A stretch of DNA of 64,000 nucleotides. Source: an uncultured Bacteroides sp. (GTDB lineage Bacteria; Bacteroidota; Bacteroidia; Bacteroidales; Bacteroidaceae). Positions 43,801 through 51,839 of the stretch are shown piece after piece. How positions within the stretch are numbered: position 1 is the first letter of the stretch; each line of letters begins with the position of its first letter. Location of the stretch: assembly GCF_937912035.1 (NCBI RefSeq), contig NZ_CALDPF010000034.1, forward strand, positions 62,001 through 126,000, written 5' to 3'. A program made the translations under genes and the position numbers. A model generated the notes under the pieces. It saw only the letters and a program-made list of their open reading frames with translations. It had not been told where the DNA came from and did not search any database.

Positions 43801-44884
43801 TAATCAGCTTATCACCGGATCTGGAATAGGTATGTTACTGACCTGGAGACTGATACAGAATCATGAGGGACGTATTACATTCACCAGCGAGGAAAATGCG
43901 GGAACGAAGTTTCATCTGTCTTTTCCAATAAACAGTAGAAAATTTATCCACCACGATGAAAAAGTTTCAGAAATTCAGGAAGTTCCTTCTCAGGACGGTT
44001 GGGCATATACTATAGCCTCACAGGACGAAGCTTTGTCCGATAATTTACAAGTAACGGAAAAGAGTGCCCCTGTTGGTGCTCCGCACGTGTTGATTGTAGA
44101 GGACAATGATGCATTGAGGAAATTTATCGTACAGTCACTGGCAGATACATACAACACATCGGAAGCCGAGAACGGTAAAGAAGCTCTGGATATTATAAGG
44201 AAAGTACAGCCTGACCTCATTATTTCGGACGTTATGATGCCTGTTATGAACGGACATGAACTATGCAGAGTTGTGAAAGGAAATATGGCCACAAGCCATA
44301 TCCCATTCATCATGCTTACAGCTTTGGGAGAGAAAAAGGATATAATAGACGGACTGAAAACCAAAGCCGACTTGTATATTGTAAAACCATTTGACATGAC
44401 TCTTCTGAAAGCTAACATCAGCAATGTGCTTGAGAATAGAGACCTCATAAGGAAAAGACTACAAGAACTTTTGGTGTCATTACCTGTACTAAGTGAAGAT
44501 AGTCCGGAAAAGAAGAGATCGTCCGAAGGTGAGGATATTCCACAGATGGTTTCATCACTTGACGAAGAATTCATACGTAAAGTTACCGGACTCATCAAGG
44601 AAGGTCTGGGAACAGGATTGAACGTAGATACCTTGTGTGCGGCTGTGAACATGAGCCGTACAAGTTTCTATAACAAAATTAAGGCACTGACCGGTGAACC
44701 ACCTGCCGAGCTTATCAGAAATATACGTATGAAAGAGGCTGTCATACTACTTGAAACACAGAAGTACACAGTATCAGAAGTATCGGATATGCTTGGATTT
44801 GCCGACCCAAAATATTTTACAGATACGTTCAAGAAGTATTATGGAATTCCGCCGAGGGACTATATGAAATCAATTAAGAATTAA
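40841..44884 (+). CDS. Hybrid two-component system regulator (HTCS)
   Basis: One protein holds a whole signalling pathway. A signal peptide is followed by a periplasmic two-propeller sensor of Reg_prop repeats (about 25-700; for example NNRINAIMTDSEGDIWFAT) and a Y_Y_Y domain (about 700-780). A single membrane helix lies near 785-810 (LTPWAIILYIIFVFGAAFSLY). Next come a histidine kinase with His818 in HDIRTPL, an ATPase domain, a receiver with Asp1130 in SDVMMP, and an AraC DNA-binding domain (MSRTSFYNKIKALTG). HTCS proteins usually sense glycan breakdown products next to susC/D genes, but none is present here. The CHR transporter starts 12 bp later. Confidence 0.94.
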   Translation: MFYRIVLTFIILFSCILNSYTQIYKYIDMKDGLSSRRVLSICQGNQGYMWILTHKGVDRFDGKNFKHYQLNRDKSIVNFYPNLNILSTDGKNSLWETGKDGYVFKYDEMKDSFSMVFDMKKAYPQYTDLPVSAVCLANNEILMTCNNDIIIYNTEKDSSTCIKSVIDEDISYITEGKNNGEYFLASKKHIYKISIKTDNSHSVKNVILNEFGLTDYIYYHKDTEYLIINTLTDGLYVYDTIKAELYSVGKLLTDVSINTIKPYGGSGCEVLIATDGDGVYRLNLKDRTFGKFLTEDYSRLNRMNGSIVKDLCIDHDGRIWNVIYPTGITVYTEKYQPYEWIRHSKDNNNSLVDNRINAIMTDSEGDIWFATSNGISCYDRSTKKWTNYLSAFTKNPENDNHIFTSLCEYKTGEILAGGYMSGIYRINKKKQKAEYAIRLTVGDEETPDKYVRSIVRDSDNILWGGGFHSLRAYNEKERHTSIYPSVYPITCIRERDRLSMWIGTINGLYIFRKKDEKLERFKTEHEVGCINAICITGNGQHTFVGTYGNGLLMIDNVTGEVTHYTTANCSLITNNIYSIVENKYGDIILGTENGISLFKIKDSVFTNWTGEQGLAAYNFNQGAAVNTKQGEIILGSNEGAIVLADSMRLPERFSSHTVLDNLSIMYRPVYPGEKDSPLKKHINETSLLELDYDQNTFSINVSSVNYDNPSNIYYTWKLEGFFDEWSTPSEAGMIRYTNISPGEYKLRIRAILLDNNQLLEERTIGIVINSPLWLTPWAIILYIIFVFGAAFSLYRYKMIKKDRRISQEKINFFIHTAHDIRTPLTLIKAPLGEILKNEKLSEEGTMNINLALQNTDNLSELANKLMNFQKEELYTQQANVRKYELNSYLKEYLGQFRNYAQQEGVTLVYKSDFESLEVWIDRNKMDSILRNLISNALKYTPRGGTVSVNTSQNRRNWNIEISDTGIGIPKKDQKKLFRYMFRGQNATNQLITGSGIGMLLTWRLIQNHEGRITFTSEENAGTKFHLSFPINSRKFIHHDEKVSEIQEVPSQDGWAYTIASQDEALSDNLQVTEKSAPVGAPHVLIVEDNDALRKFIVQSLADTYNTSEAENGKEALDIIRKVQPDLIISDVMMPVMNGHELCRVVKGNMATSHIPFIMLTALGEKKDIIDGLKTKADLYIVKPFDMTLLKANISNVLENRDLIRKRLQELLVSLPVLSEDSPEKKRSSEGEDIPQMVSSLDEEFIRKVTGLIKEGLGTGLNVDTLCAAVNMSRTSFYNKIKALTGEPPAELIRNIRMKEAVILLETQKYTVSEVSDMLGFADPKYFTDTFKKYYGIPPRDYMKSIKN

Positions 44885-44896
44885 AAAAACAACAAC

Positions 44897-45439
44897 ATGC
44901 TATACCTTAAATATTTTATAATATTCTTCCGTATAGGATTATTCACAGTAGGTGGCGGATATGCCATGGTACCACTGATAGAAGCGGAGATAGTAGACAA
45001 ACGAAAATGGATAAAAAAAGAGGAGTTTCTGGATCTTATGGCATTATCGCAAACCGTGCCTGGTATCTTTGCTGTTAATATAGCTATCTTCATAGGCTAT
45101 AAGTTACACAAATTCTGGGGGGCATTTTTCATGGCCTTAGGTACAATAATGCCTTCGTTTCTGATTATTCTAGCCATTGCACTTTTCTTTAGACAATTCC
45201 AACATCTAGAGCCTGTAGAGCGGATATTTAAAGGTATACGTCCGGGAGTAGTAGCCCTTATAGCTGCACCAACTTTCAAAATGGCAAAAACAGCACGAAT
45301 CAGCAGATATAACATCTGGATTCCCGTTGTATCAGCATTACTGATATGGCTATTGGGATTTTCTCCAATCTATATTATAATACTTTCCGGATTAGGTGGA
45401 TACATTTACGGACGCTATAAAAGAAAAAACGAAAGTTAG
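44897..45439 (+). CDS. chrA: CHR-family transporter, first half-size protein
   Basis: 180 residues with about five membrane segments and the CHR domain start RIGLFTVGGGYAMVPLIEAEIV, then LMALSQTVPGIFAVNIAIFIGYK and GIRPGVVALIAAPTFKMAK. Half-size CHR proteins are encoded in pairs and probably combine to one transporter. The family includes chromate exporters, but its natural substrate in anaerobes is not known. It begins 12 bp after the HTCS gene, which suggests a shared transcript, and its partner follows at 45564. Confidence 0.9.
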   Translation: MLYLKYFIIFFRIGLFTVGGGYAMVPLIEAEIVDKRKWIKKEEFLDLMALSQTVPGIFAVNIAIFIGYKLHKFWGAFFMALGTIMPSFLIILAIALFFRQFQHLEPVERIFKGIRPGVVALIAAPTFKMAKTARISRYNIWIPVVSALLIWLLGFSPIYIIILSGLGGYIYGRYKRKNES

Positions 45440-45563
45440 ACCTATTGACGAAAAGCTAACAGTCAGTTCCTACACGCATAATTTACTTTTTAACTTTAAG
45501 TTGACTTCATCTATTCTTAATTAACTTCGTCAACATTTAATATTTAAATCAATAATTAATCAA

Positions 45564-46127
45564 ATGATATTCCTACAACTATTCTATACTTTCTTCAAGA
45601 TAGGTCTCTTCGGATTTGGCGGAGGCTATGCAATGTTATCCATGATACAAGGTGAAGTTGTGACACGTCATGACTGGCTCAGTTCTTCTGAATTTACAGA
45701 TATAGTTGCTATCAGTCAGATGACACCCGGCCCTATCGGTATAAACTCAGCCACATACGTTGGTTATACAGCTGTAGTAAATGCCGGCTACTCTCATGGA
45801 ATAGGTATTTTAGGTTCTGCCATAGCAACATGTTCTGTAGTCTTGCCTTCATTCATCCTGATGATATTGATAAGCAAATTCTTTTTGAAATATCAGAAAC
45901 ATCCTGTAGTAGCTTCTGTATTCGACGGGTTACGCCCAGGAGTAGTGGGACTTTTAGCATCTGCTGCCCTTGTACTTATGAATACCGAAAATTTTGGTTC
46001 GGACACTTACAGCATAATAACGAGCATAGCGATTTTCGCTTCAGTGTTCATTGCTTCACACAAATATAAAGTCAACCCTATACTTCTTATCATACTCTGC
46101 GGCATCGCCGGATTTATATTATATTGA
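45564..46127 (+). CDS. chrA: CHR-family transporter, second half-size protein
   Basis: 187 residues with the CHR pattern KIGLFGFGGGYAMLSMIQGEVV, AISQMTPGPIGINSATYVGY and FDGLRPGVVGLLASAALVL. It is homologous to the previous gene, as expected for a pair of half-size subunits with opposite membrane orientation. The 124-bp gap between the two is AT-rich and includes TTAATTAACTTCGT (45517-45530), which also occurs before menD. The operon ends here; the cobalamin riboswitch region follows. Confidence 0.9.
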   Translation: MIFLQLFYTFFKIGLFGFGGGYAMLSMIQGEVVTRHDWLSSSEFTDIVAISQMTPGPIGINSATYVGYTAVVNAGYSHGIGILGSAIATCSVVLPSFILMILISKFFLKYQKHPVVASVFDGLRPGVVGLLASAALVLMNTENFGSDTYSIITSIAIFASVFIASHKYKVNPILLIILCGIAGFILY

Positions 46128-46225
46128 CACATCATCTAATTACTCATAGTATCTGAAGATTGCATTTCATATATAGTAAAAGTGCGAAAATAAAATAAAT
46201 GATTTTCAATTTTCCGTTTTTTTCA

Positions 46226-46233
46226 TATATTTG
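46226..46233 (+). promoter_or_regulatory. -7 promoter box of the btu operon
   Basis: TATATTTG matches TAnnTTTG and lies immediately before the riboswitch, so the aptamer would be at the 5' end of the transcript. Confidence 0.6.
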
Positions 46234-46239
46234 CAATGT

Positions 46240-46470
46240 TTTGTTCCAATATGCCTATTTACAGGATGAGGATGAAAAGGGAATCGGGTGAAAATCCCGG
46301 ACAGTCCCGCTGCTGTAATCTCCACATAATAAGGATGCTTAATATCTGTTTAACCACTGTCGAACTTGATGACGGGAAGGTAAAGCCATCCGGAGTAAGT
46401 CAGAAGACCTGCAAAACAAGAAATCATGCCACACCATTCTCGAGGAAAGACTGATGCGGATACATGTAAT
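46240..46470 (+). promoter_or_regulatory. Cobalamin riboswitch
   Basis: The core is clear: GGATGAGGATGAAAAGGGAA, then GGGTGAAAATCCCGGACAG, CCCGCTGCTGTAA, and the B12 box with GCCATCCGGAGTAAG followed by CAGAAGACCTGC (46401-46412). The domain ends about 30 nt before the btuB ATG, so B12 binding probably blocks ribosome access rather than causing termination, as in other btuB leaders. The edges are approximate. Confidence 0.92.
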
Positions 46471-46497
46471 TTTTGTAAGACACTTATTGAGTAAGAA

Positions 46498-48519
46498 ATG
46501 GGCAAACTGAATGACTTTGTCCGGATGTGTATTTTCGTGATATCAGGTATAATTACATTTATACCGATAGTTTCTTTATATTCACAAAACACAAGCCAGG
46601 ACAGCATAACAGGAAAAGTACATCAAATCCCTGATGTTACCGTCAGTGCGAGAAAAACTCCACCTTCTTTGACGGCAACATCACCGTTTCAGGTCATGAA
46701 TAAAAGTGAACTGGAACGTATGGGGACATATGATGTAGCTGAAGCTGTAAAACATTTCTCTGGAGTAAGTGTAAAAGATTATGGAGGCATAGGTGGTCTG
46801 AAAACTGTTTCTGTAAGAAGTATGGGAGCGCAACACACCGGAGTAACATACGATGGAGTGAGCGTAAGCGACTGCCAATCTGGGCAAATAGATGTATCCA
46901 GATATTCACTAAGCAATGTATCAGAGCTATCAATGACTATCGGTCAGACAGATAACATCTATCAGTCGGCTAAAGCATTCGCTTCGGCAGGCGTATTGAA
47001 CATACAGACATCACGCCCTGACTCTGAAAACTTATCTGCAAAAATCTACTCAAATGTCAAGATAGGATCGTTCGGTATGATAAACCCGTCCATTCTATAT
47101 ATGCAGAATTTTACAAAGAGAATAGGAATTTCATTATACGGCGATTATCTGCAAGCCGACGGTGACTATCCGTTCAAGATGTGGAACGGCAATCATCTGA
47201 TCGACTCTAAAAGGAACAACAGCGACATTCGTACATGGCGTGCCGAAGCAAATGTATATGCATCATTACATAAGAACCAGGAATTACAGTTCAAAGCCTA
47301 TATGTTCGATTCAAGAAGAGGACTCCCAGGGAGTGTGGTATATGACAACCCATACGCTGCAGAAAGACTATATGACAAGAATTATTTTGTTCAAAGCAGA
47401 TATGAAAAGCTATGGAGTGAGAAGCTGAAAATCCAAGCACTGGGAAAATTCAACTATACTTGGACCCGTGACTACAATAACGAGGCTTCAGGAATAACAG
47501 ACGACAGATACAAACAAACAGAAACATACCTGTCAGCTACAATATTTGCCAATCCGATAAAAAATCTGTCAGTCTCGTTTGCACAAGATTTTGCTTACAA
47601 TTATTTATATACAAACCTAAGAAACTCAAAATTTCCACACAGATATACTTCACTCAGTGTAATAGCTGCCAGATATGAACTCAAAAGGTTCACAGCTTCA
47701 GCATCGCTGTTAAATACCTACATTACGGAAAAGGTAAAGACAGGCAAGGCGTCAGATGACCGCAAACGCCTTTCGCCTGCATTCAGTATGTCATGGAAAC
47801 CATTCGATAATCATAATCTGAGATTCAGGGCCTCTTATAAAGATATATTCCGTACACCGACATTTAATGACCTGTATTATACACTGATAGGAAATACAAA
47901 ACTTAAACCTGAAACCACACGACAGGCAAATTTGGGAATAACTTGGAGCAAATACATACCGGAAAGCCACTTGAAATTTATAAGCCTTTCCACTGACGCT
48001 TATTACAATGTAGTTAACGACAAAATCGTGGCAGTTCCAACCATGTTCGTATGGAAGATGATGAATGTCGGAAAAGTGGAAACTATCGGCACAGACATAA
48101 ATGTATCTGCAGAATGTAATATAACAGAGAATGTCAATTTATATATTACAGGAAGTTACAACTTCACTCAAGCAGAAGATATCACTGACAAGACATCAAA
48201 AACTTGGAGAAACCAAATCATATATACTCCGAAACATTACGGCACATCAAGTATCACGCTGGAAACACCGTGGGTAAATATCATTTATAACATGATAGCA
48301 TCATCCGAAAGATATACTTTCGCACAAAACCTGCCATCGTACAGAATAGATCCTTACACCGACCATGGCGTATCAATCTACAGAAAGTTCAACTTCGGAA
48401 AACATAAAATAAAGATTCAGCTTGACGCACTCAACCTCGGCGGAAAGAACTATGAAATAATTCGCTTCTACCCTATGCCGGGACGTAACTATAAAATATC
48501 TATTAACTATTATCTATAA
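46498..48519 (+). CDS. btuB: TonB-dependent vitamin B12 receptor
   Basis: 673-residue outer-membrane barrel. A signal peptide ends SLYSQ. The TonB box/plug region begins PDVTVSARKTPP, followed by plug-domain segments YDVAEAVKHFSGVSVKDYGG and VSVRSMGAQHTGVTYDGV. The last residues end in the beta-signal YKISINYYL with an aromatic pattern. The riboswitch just upstream and btuG-F-C-D just downstream make cobalamin the likely ligand, though some BtuB copies in Bacteroides prefer other corrinoids. The start at 46498 lies 28 nt after the riboswitch. Confidence 0.93.
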   Translation: MGKLNDFVRMCIFVISGIITFIPIVSLYSQNTSQDSITGKVHQIPDVTVSARKTPPSLTATSPFQVMNKSELERMGTYDVAEAVKHFSGVSVKDYGGIGGLKTVSVRSMGAQHTGVTYDGVSVSDCQSGQIDVSRYSLSNVSELSMTIGQTDNIYQSAKAFASAGVLNIQTSRPDSENLSAKIYSNVKIGSFGMINPSILYMQNFTKRIGISLYGDYLQADGDYPFKMWNGNHLIDSKRNNSDIRTWRAEANVYASLHKNQELQFKAYMFDSRRGLPGSVVYDNPYAAERLYDKNYFVQSRYEKLWSEKLKIQALGKFNYTWTRDYNNEASGITDDRYKQTETYLSATIFANPIKNLSVSFAQDFAYNYLYTNLRNSKFPHRYTSLSVIAARYELKRFTASASLLNTYITEKVKTGKASDDRKRLSPAFSMSWKPFDNHNLRFRASYKDIFRTPTFNDLYYTLIGNTKLKPETTRQANLGITWSKYIPESHLKFISLSTDAYYNVVNDKIVAVPTMFVWKMMNVGKVETIGTDINVSAECNITENVNLYITGSYNFTQAEDITDKTSKTWRNQIIYTPKHYGTSSITLETPWVNIIYNMIASSERYTFAQNLPSYRIDPYTDHGVSIYRKFNFGKHKIKIQLDALNLGGKNYEIIRFYPMPGRNYKISINYYL

Positions 48520-48537
48520 CATAAAAACAGAAAGACA

Positions 48538-49620
48538 ATGAAAAAAGTATTTTATTATCTGAGCCTTTTGCCACTTATGACAGGATTGATTTCATGTGAA
48601 AACAACGATCCTAATCCTAACGATGGTAATCCTGAAGTAACAACTTATGGAGCTTACATTGTAAATACAGGAAACTGGGGAAAAAACGACGGTTCAATAC
48701 AAGGATACGATGCCAAAACAAGTACCGTATCAGAGGACATATATATGCTGCAGAACCAAAAAGGTATAGGCGACTTACAGGATTTGTGTATATACGGTTC
48801 GAAACTTTATGCCATTTCCACCACATCGTCAAAGATAGAAATCCTGGAAAAGAACGGCAAGATCATCAAAACCATACCTATGATGAACGATGCCAATCAA
48901 CCGAAAAAGCCACGCTATGCGGCTGCAGGTGGTGGATATGTATTCATCACGGCCTACGACGGTACCGTATCAAAACTTGATACACTGAATATGGAAATCA
49001 CCAAGGAAGGTAAATTTGAAGGTAAGCTTGAGGGACTATCATACAACGCAGGGAAACTGTTTGTAAACAAATCAAACTACGATATGGACGGCAGCGGAAA
49101 CATCGTTTATGTAATCAACGCCGAAACAATGGAAAAAATAGAAGATATAGAAGTTATACTTAATCCTTATACACAAAACATAGTCGGCAGTGATGGAAAC
49201 ATATATGTTGTATCCGCAGGAAACTACCCTACAGAAGACCAGCCTGAAGACGAACGTATCTACTCAACACTGCAAAAAATCAATCCACAGACTTACGAAG
49301 TGGAAGAACTCTTCAAAGCAAGTTATATAACAAACAGAGGCGACAAAATGTATATTATATATTCAGAATATAACTTCCAGGACAAAGCTAAATGTTTCGT
49401 ATATGACATCAAGACTAAAGAAGAGAGCAAATTCATAGATATCAGCGAGGTTAACACTCCAGGTGGAATCATAGCAGATCCTAACTCGGGAGACGTATAT
49501 ATTATAAGCAATCCATACGGACAGTTGAGCGAAGTATATATATATGATGAAAACGGCAATTTCAAAAGCAAATTTGAAACAGGAGCCTATACTACAAACG
49601 TCAAGTTCGTAACTGAATAA
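48538..49620 (+). CDS. btuG: Surface B12-capture lipoprotein (YncE/DUF5074-like propeller)
   Basis: A lipoprotein signal ends GLISC, and the acidic ENNDPNPND right after Cys fits a Bacteroidetes surface-export signal. The mature protein is a repeated beta-propeller of about 40-residue blades (YGAYIVNTGNWGKNDGSI, LYAISTTSSKIEIL, VFITAYDGTVSKLD, VYIISNPYGQLSEVYIYDENG). In Bacteroides thetaiotaomicron, BtuG is such a protein, binds B12 very tightly and sits on BtuB. Its place directly after btuB supports the name. 18 bp separate the two genes. Confidence 0.85.
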   Translation: MKKVFYYLSLLPLMTGLISCENNDPNPNDGNPEVTTYGAYIVNTGNWGKNDGSIQGYDAKTSTVSEDIYMLQNQKGIGDLQDLCIYGSKLYAISTTSSKIEILEKNGKIIKTIPMMNDANQPKKPRYAAAGGGYVFITAYDGTVSKLDTLNMEITKEGKFEGKLEGLSYNAGKLFVNKSNYDMDGSGNIVYVINAETMEKIEDIEVILNPYTQNIVGSDGNIYVVSAGNYPTEDQPEDERIYSTLQKINPQTYEVEELFKASYITNRGDKMYIIYSEYNFQDKAKCFVYDIKTKEESKFIDISEVNTPGGIIADPNSGDVYIISNPYGQLSEVYIYDENGNFKSKFETGAYTTNVKFVTE

Positions 49621-49628
49621 ATACAGAC

Positions 49629-50768
49629 ATGATAAAAAAAATACTATCTGCCAATATAGTAACATTAGTCCTGCTTCTCTCTGCATGCAGCGGAGGAAGC
49701 AGGACTTCCTCGCATTCTGAAACGCCTGTCGATACAGTAAAATTCAGTTATGCCGAAAACATCAGAATTCTGAAATTCAAGGATTACACCAAAGTGGAAC
49801 TGCGCAATCCATGGGACACACTGAAAACTCTGCATACGTACATACTGACAGACAGAGAGAATACCGACACCGGCAATCTGCCCGAAGGAACTATAATTCG
49901 TACCCCATTGAGTAATGCCATTGTTTACTCATCTGTTCACAACTCTCTCCTGGCCGAAACAGGAGCCATCAAATCCATAGCCGGAGTGTGCGACATTCAG
50001 TATATCAAGCATCCACAGATAAAAACAATGTATGAAAAAGACTCTATAGCCGACTGCGGCTCGTCAATGAGTCCGGACATAGAAAAGATTATCGACCTCA
50101 ATGCCGATGCGGTACTGCTCTCTCCTTTTGAAAACAGCGGCGGGTATGGAAGAATAGAAAGTATAGGAATACCCATCATAGAATGTGCCGACTATATGGA
50201 GACATCTCCCCTAGGCAGAGCAGAATGGATGAAGTTTTATGGACTCCTTACGGGTAAAGAGGAAGAGACAGACTCACTGTTCAGAAAAATAGAGAAACAA
50301 TATCTCACTCTGAAACATATGACAAAAGATGTCCACGACCGCCCTACTGTGATTACTGAATTGAAATATTCATCTGCATGGTATGTTCCCGGAGGAAGAA
50401 GCACCACGGCCAGGATGATAAACGATGCCGGAGCAGACTACATATTCAGCTATACAAAGGAAAGCGGTTCAGTGCCTATGTCGTTCGAGACAGTTATGGA
50501 CAAAGGTCAGAAAGCTGACTTCTGGCTAATAAAGTACAATCAGAAGCAGAACAAGACATACTCCGAACTGAAAAACGACTACTCTCCATACACTAATTTT
50601 GACGCATGGAAAAATAAGCGTATCTTTGGATGCAATACCTCGTACACAAACTTTTACGAAGAGACGCCTTTTCATCCGGAGGCTCTGCTCAGAGACCTGA
50701 TTATAATCTTCCATCCGGAAATTATGAAAAATGAAAAGACACGGTATTATACAGAATTGAAGTTTTAA
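49629..50768 (+). CDS. btuF: Cobalamin ABC transporter, substrate-binding lipoprotein
   Basis: 379 residues. The lipoprotein signal ends LLLSAC-SGG. The fold is the helical-backbone-linked periplasmic binding protein (Peripla_BP_2): GTIIRTPLSNAIVYSSVHNSLLAETGAIKSIAGVCD, then EKIIDLNADAVLLSPFE and the C-terminal lobe with VPGGRSTTARMINDAGADYIF. It would carry B12 from the outer-membrane receptor to BtuC2D2. 8 bp after btuG and 3 bp before btuC. Confidence 0.9.
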   Translation: MIKKILSANIVTLVLLLSACSGGSRTSSHSETPVDTVKFSYAENIRILKFKDYTKVELRNPWDTLKTLHTYILTDRENTDTGNLPEGTIIRTPLSNAIVYSSVHNSLLAETGAIKSIAGVCDIQYIKHPQIKTMYEKDSIADCGSSMSPDIEKIIDLNADAVLLSPFENSGGYGRIESIGIPIIECADYMETSPLGRAEWMKFYGLLTGKEEETDSLFRKIEKQYLTLKHMTKDVHDRPTVITELKYSSAWYVPGGRSTTARMINDAGADYIFSYTKESGSVPMSFETVMDKGQKADFWLIKYNQKQNKTYSELKNDYSPYTNFDAWKNKRIFGCNTSYTNFYEETPFHPEALLRDLIIIFHPEIMKNEKTRYYTELKF

Positions 50769-50771
50769 CTG

Positions 50772-51839
50772 TTGATTTTGATTACTCGTCTATTAAAGAA
50801 TAAAATTTTGAGAAACAGGAATACCATATATATAGCACTGCTTGCCATCCTGACTGTAACCCTTGCCGCCATAAGTCTGTATTATGGTTCAGTCAGTATT
50901 CCGGCATCTGTAGTTACTGATATACTTTCAGGTGGAGAGGCGGAAAAAGCCAGCTGGACTTACATTGTCCTGCAGTCGCGTGTGCCACAGACCATTACCG
51001 CTATACTAACAGGAGCCGCGCTTGCAGTGTCCGGACTTATGCTGCAGACTGTATTCAACAATCCTCTGGCAGATTCTTCCATACTGGGAATAAGTTCCGG
51101 CTCCAGTCTCGGAGCCGCACTGGTAATACTTGGTATGGGAGGAAGCATAACGGTATCTACCATCAGTCTCAGCGGATTTCTGTCCGTCATAGCTGGAGCT
51201 ATGGCAGGCGCATTCGCCATAATGGCATTCATCCTGTTTCTATCCACACTGATAAAGAACAACGTCATGCTTCTAATAGCCGGAATTATGACAGGGTACG
51301 TCACTTCCTCGGCAATATCACTTCTAAACTTCTTCTCTACAGCCGAAGGAGTACACTCCTACGTCACATGGGGAATGGGAAATTTCGGAGGTGTATCGCT
51401 CACTCAACTTCCTGCCTTTTCTTCAATGATACTAATAGGACTGGCAATATCCGTAATGCTCATAAAGCCTATGAATGCTCTTTTGCTGGGAACGAGATAT
51501 GCGGAAAATCTTGGCGTAAATATCCGCCGAACAAGGAATTTGCTCCTGCTGTCAACAGGAATACTGACTGCCGTAACAACTGCATTCTGCGGACCGATTT
51601 CGTTTATCGGGCTGGCTGTACCTCATATTGCACGGCTTCTGCTAGGAACATCAAACCATAACTCACTTCTCCCCACAACCGCACTCTGCGGAGCAGCAAT
51701 GGCTCTGTTATGTTCGATAGTGAGCATACTTCCGGGCGAGAATGGTATCATACCGATAAATGCCGTAACACCGGTACTCGGAGCTCCGGTAATAATATAT
51801 GTAATTATAAACCAGAAGAAAATACAATACTTTAACTGA
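50772..51839 (+). CDS. btuC: Cobalamin ABC transporter permease
   Basis: FecCD-family permease with about ten membrane helices: QSRVPQTITAILTGAALAVSGLMLQTVFNNPLADSSILGISSGSSLGA is the hallmark N-terminal region (key motifs R-P, GAALAVSG, NPLA-P/S-LG). The C-terminal GPISFIGLAVPHIARLL is the ATPase-coupling helix. The start codon is TTG, because no ATG or GTG precedes the first helix in this frame; a second TTG two codons later is possible. The stop TGA shares its A with the btuD ATG. Confidence 0.92.
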   Translation: MILITRLLKNKILRNRNTIYIALLAILTVTLAAISLYYGSVSIPASVVTDILSGGEAEKASWTYIVLQSRVPQTITAILTGAALAVSGLMLQTVFNNPLADSSILGISSGSSLGAALVILGMGGSITVSTISLSGFLSVIAGAMAGAFAIMAFILFLSTLIKNNVMLLIAGIMTGYVTSSAISLLNFFSTAEGVHSYVTWGMGNFGGVSLTQLPAFSSMILIGLAISVMLIKPMNALLLGTRYAENLGVNIRRTRNLLLLSTGILTAVTTAFCGPISFIGLAVPHIARLLLGTSNHNSLLPTTALCGAAMALLCSIVSILPGENGIIPINAVTPVLGAPVIIYVIINQKKIQYFN

